This document shows, piece by piece, positions 61,243-64,000 of a stretch of 64,000 nt of DNA. Origin of the DNA: Typha latifolia. Lineage: Eukaryota; Streptophyta; Magnoliopsida; Poales; Typhaceae. The notes beneath the pieces were generated by a model. It was not told where the DNA came from, searched no databases, and was given only the letters and a program-made list of their open reading frames with translations. Both the position numbers and the translations under genes were made by a program. The stretch's first letter is position 1. The number at the start of each line of letters is the position of its first letter. Location: positions 12,512,046 through 12,576,045 of the forward strand of contig CM034104.1 in NCBI GenBank assembly GCA_019914945.1, given 5' to 3'.

Positions 61243-63787
61243 AGAAGAGGACCCAATTGAGAAAAATGTAGCTTTTTGGTCGATCATTCTTTTGGCGTAC
61301 AGGAAGAAGAGAAGAGTTGTAGCTATTCCTGTACGCCGTTGGGTATCCCTTCCTTCGGTCAGGTGACGATGGATTTGGATCAATCCATGGTCGGGAATAA
61401 AATTATAGCTGGGATAAGGAATAGGAGCAGAGGAGAGCAGAGAGCATTCATTTTTGTCTCTGTCTTCTTCGCTGGTTCTCCTCCGCTTTGCTGGTGCTGC
61501 TTTGCCTTTCTCTATTGTGGAGAATTGGATGGCATTGACTGCGGAATGGAGGACGTTGGAAATGGGAGAAGAGGAATAAAAGGCGGAATAAGTTGGCTAC
61601 TATTCTTGAGCGGGAAACGTTTATTCGCTGGTGGGAAAAAGGTGCGACTCGCCGGGTGGTTCGCGGCGCTACACGCGGACTTTGGTCTACTAGCTTTATT
61701 TATGCCTCATTTATTTTTCGGCTAATTACTTTTTCTTTTCTTTTCTTTTTTATCACTATCGTGAAAGAAACAAAAAATAATAATTAAGTTAATCAAAATT
61801 TAAATGATATTTTTATTAAAATTTATAATAAACTATTAATGATGAGAACTTAGTGATACATGAAATAGTTTAGAATGTGTATCTGTCTTCTTCTTCTTTT
61901 TGAGATAATAAAAGTGATACAATTATATCAAGCAATAATTAGGAGAGTTAAAATATAATTAACCCTTTATTCTTTTAAGTATTTCTCTAATGATATCAAT
62001 TCATTGAAAAAATGTGTTACTCTATGGATTGAGTTAGTTAATTTGTTCAATTAGCTAACCATATTTACCTACATCTTTCTTTTCCTCCATCATAAATTGT
62101 ATAATTAATACCTAAATCCCTCCATCATTTTACTATATACTCCCTTACATCCTTCCTTACAATATTTTTTTTAGTTAATCAGTTTTATTACTTCCATATT
62201 TTTATTTTAGGATTACGTTTGAGTTCAATCATATTGCTACGGACTATTCAATAGGATGCCAATCTTCTACATAATAGTGAAAGAAGTATCCGAAGATCGA
62301 GAAAGCGAATGAATTTTCCATCTCCTTTTATATTAGGAGGTTTTCCACACCTTTAGATATACGAGATTTGAGATACCGTGGGTTTGTTATGCAACATATT
62401 GAGCTAGTAATGAGAAAATTATAATTTATTTTTTTTATCACTGGGCTTGATTTTAATTTATTCGTATGTATTTTAAACTTAAAACACTTAAATTTTTAGC
62501 CAACAATTAACTGGAATATAAACAAACTTAGTTTTCTAGAGGCATATAATATGATTTATAGGTGAAGAGGTAGTTTGATCATTTTCCTATCTATTCACGA
62601 TGGAAAAAAATTAGTATTAATAGAACGTGATTAGTCTAATTATGATCGAGGTTGTACGGGGGAGTGCTCATACAATTTGTATTTAAACTGGGCCGTTCAA
62701 TGTATTTATAGGTTACACCGTCAAATTTTATTATTTATAAATCAAACTCGTATATTTTCTAAAATATATGCATAAAATATCTTATGTTAAATTTACACTA
62801 ATACTATCCAAGCAAATGGTATAAAAAGATAACATTTCATTACAAATATATATTTTTTCCTAAATTAACTAAATACAATACTTTTCTTATATATTATTCT
62901 CTCTTCCTATATCTTTTAGAGCACAGTTGGATTGCTTCCTTCCTACATTATAAGTCCCATCAAATTAACCTCATAAAAAATATATTTTTTAAATTATTAA
63001 CTATCATCTCTTTGGAAGAGCAGGCAGTAGGAGATCCACTACTTATGAGAATTCTCTTAATTAAACTTAATTAACATATCTAACCACGGACAGGGCTTGA
63101 GTTGCAAATAGTATATATAAAGGGTGTAAACTGTAAATATGTTAAAAAAAGACAGGGTGCTAAATGTAACTTTTCCTTAATTAAGATCACACAATAAATT
63201 GGATTCGCGTGAGATGCATCGATCGCTTTGATACGTCTCAAACATTGACCCGTTAATAGGATCTATGAGAAGCTTCCTACGATGTATCTAATCGACCTCG
63301 GTCAAAGTAAGAGAAATAGAAAACCATCAAATGACAAAATAATCCTCCCAATTTGTATGTCTTTTTCCTTTCAAAAGTGATTCTTTTAATTTCTTTTACT
63401 TTGCTTTCTATGTTTATTATGATTTATGCCCTTTTTCTTCTTTAAATATTAGTATGGATCTTGTATTGCTTTTCACTGAGCTCTAAGACAAGATGTATTT
63501 TGAAAAATCTAATGACAAATACATATGTTGCTCAGAATTTTATATAGAAGAAGAATCAGAAATAGTGAAAGATTTTTTTTTTATTGATAGAAATTTATTA
63601 TAGACTTAGGCTAAAAAAAATTAAAAATATGCTATAAATTATATATATGGATTGACTCTCTAAAAACCAAGCTATAAATAAGTCAAACAAAGCAACAATA
63701 AATCAAAGTAAGTGCGCTAAATCTAAATTTTATTTAACGGAAAACGTGCTTGAACCCGTGACTAGCAGAGTTGCAGCGGTGGTTGTT

Positions 63788-63789
<2 letters not shown>
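61243..63789. other. Upstream region of the receptor kinase; AT-rich intergenic DNA
   Basis: The first ~450 bases are moderately GC-rich and probably carry the 5' UTR and promoter of the receptor kinase; open frames there lack recognisable domains. The remainder is AT-rich. A copy of the dispersed repeat seen at 6180 and 25715 lies near 62405-62660. A short segment at about 63118-63180 resembles the minisatellite wording (AGGGTGCTAAATG). Confidence 0.5.
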
Positions 63790-63855
<66 letters not shown>

Positions 63856-63859
63856 TTTT
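63790..63859. repeat. (TA)n followed by poly-T
   Basis: About 24 AT dinucleotides (63790-63837) followed by about 22 T residues (63838-63859). Read on the minus strand this is a poly-A run followed by TA repeats, as seen at the tails of retroposons, but no element body was recognised in the remaining sequence. Confidence 0.85.
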
Positions 63860-64000
63860 ATCACCACCTGACTGCTTGAAGGATAAAAATGTCTTTTTGT
63901 CGGTCAAGGACAAGAACAGCAACACGGGAGGAGGTGTTGGTACAAGTCTCCGCTGCCGGGAGGTGGGTTCTTCAACCCTTAACGTTACGCCTTCGTGCCT
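63860..64000. other. Window edge, unrecognised sequence
   Basis: A less AT-rich stretch of 141 bases. No gene or element could be identified; it may continue beyond the window. Confidence 0.3.

Noticed and set aside
61243..61383. Extended N-terminus of the receptor kinase (47 extra residues)
   Set aside because: The upstream-most codon is TTG, and the signal peptide follows the ATG at 61242.
63720..64000. Retroposon with poly-A tail at the right edge
   Set aside because: Only the A/TA-rich tail pattern is visible; no Pol III boxes or coding segment could be recognised.

Overview
This is plant nuclear DNA: intron-rich protein-coding genes with GT-AG introns, long AT-rich intergenic stretches, microsatellites and small transposons. 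Codon use, GC-rich first exons and protein similarity (for example the NOMO and phytochrome B proteins) suggest a monocot outside the grasses, but the species cannot be fixed from sequence alone. All exon models below were built by hand from splice signals, frame continuity and remembered family sequences.

Layout. 1-3340: two tandem, decayed copies of an EF-hand calcium-binding gene; only the 3' tail of the first is inside the window. 3377-3773: a telo-box/TATA promoter followed by a C/D-box snoRNA whose two guides match adjacent sites in 18S rRNA. 4280-9732: a decayed and then an intact stachyose/raffinose synthase-like gene (GH36), both on the minus strand. 11745-13850: peroxisomal enoyl-CoA hydratase/isomerase ending in SKL. 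14398-16199: secreted GDSL esterase/lipase. 17040-19340: a minisatellite array with an 86-bp core period, split by a 661-bp hAT-like element. 20552-23027: pectinesterase, the only gene on the plus strand. 23638-24612: secreted glycine-rich protein. 28558-33767: phytochrome B. 36299-57951: a 27-exon NOMO-type ER membrane protein spread over 21.7 kb. 58657-61242: an intronless FERONIA-type receptor kinase. 61243-64000: AT-rich DNA with no gene seen.

These are independent genes, not an operon. The order enoyl-CoA hydratase - GDSL lipase - glycine-rich protein - phytochrome recalls the Arabidopsis PHYD neighbourhood on chromosome 4 (At4g16210 to At4g16250, from memory), so the block may be ancient microsynteny around PHYB/PHYD. 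Pectinesterase, the glycine-rich protein, the GDSL enzyme and FERONIA act at the cell wall or cell surface; phytochrome B is the red-light receptor; NOMO works at the ER translocon; the GH36 enzyme makes raffinose-family sugars.

The points most worth a second look are the dual-guide snoRNA, the altered residues beside the phytochrome chromophore cysteine, the upstream ORFs in the phytochrome leader, the pectinesterase with a changed active site and a GC-AG intron, and the minisatellite/hAT composite.
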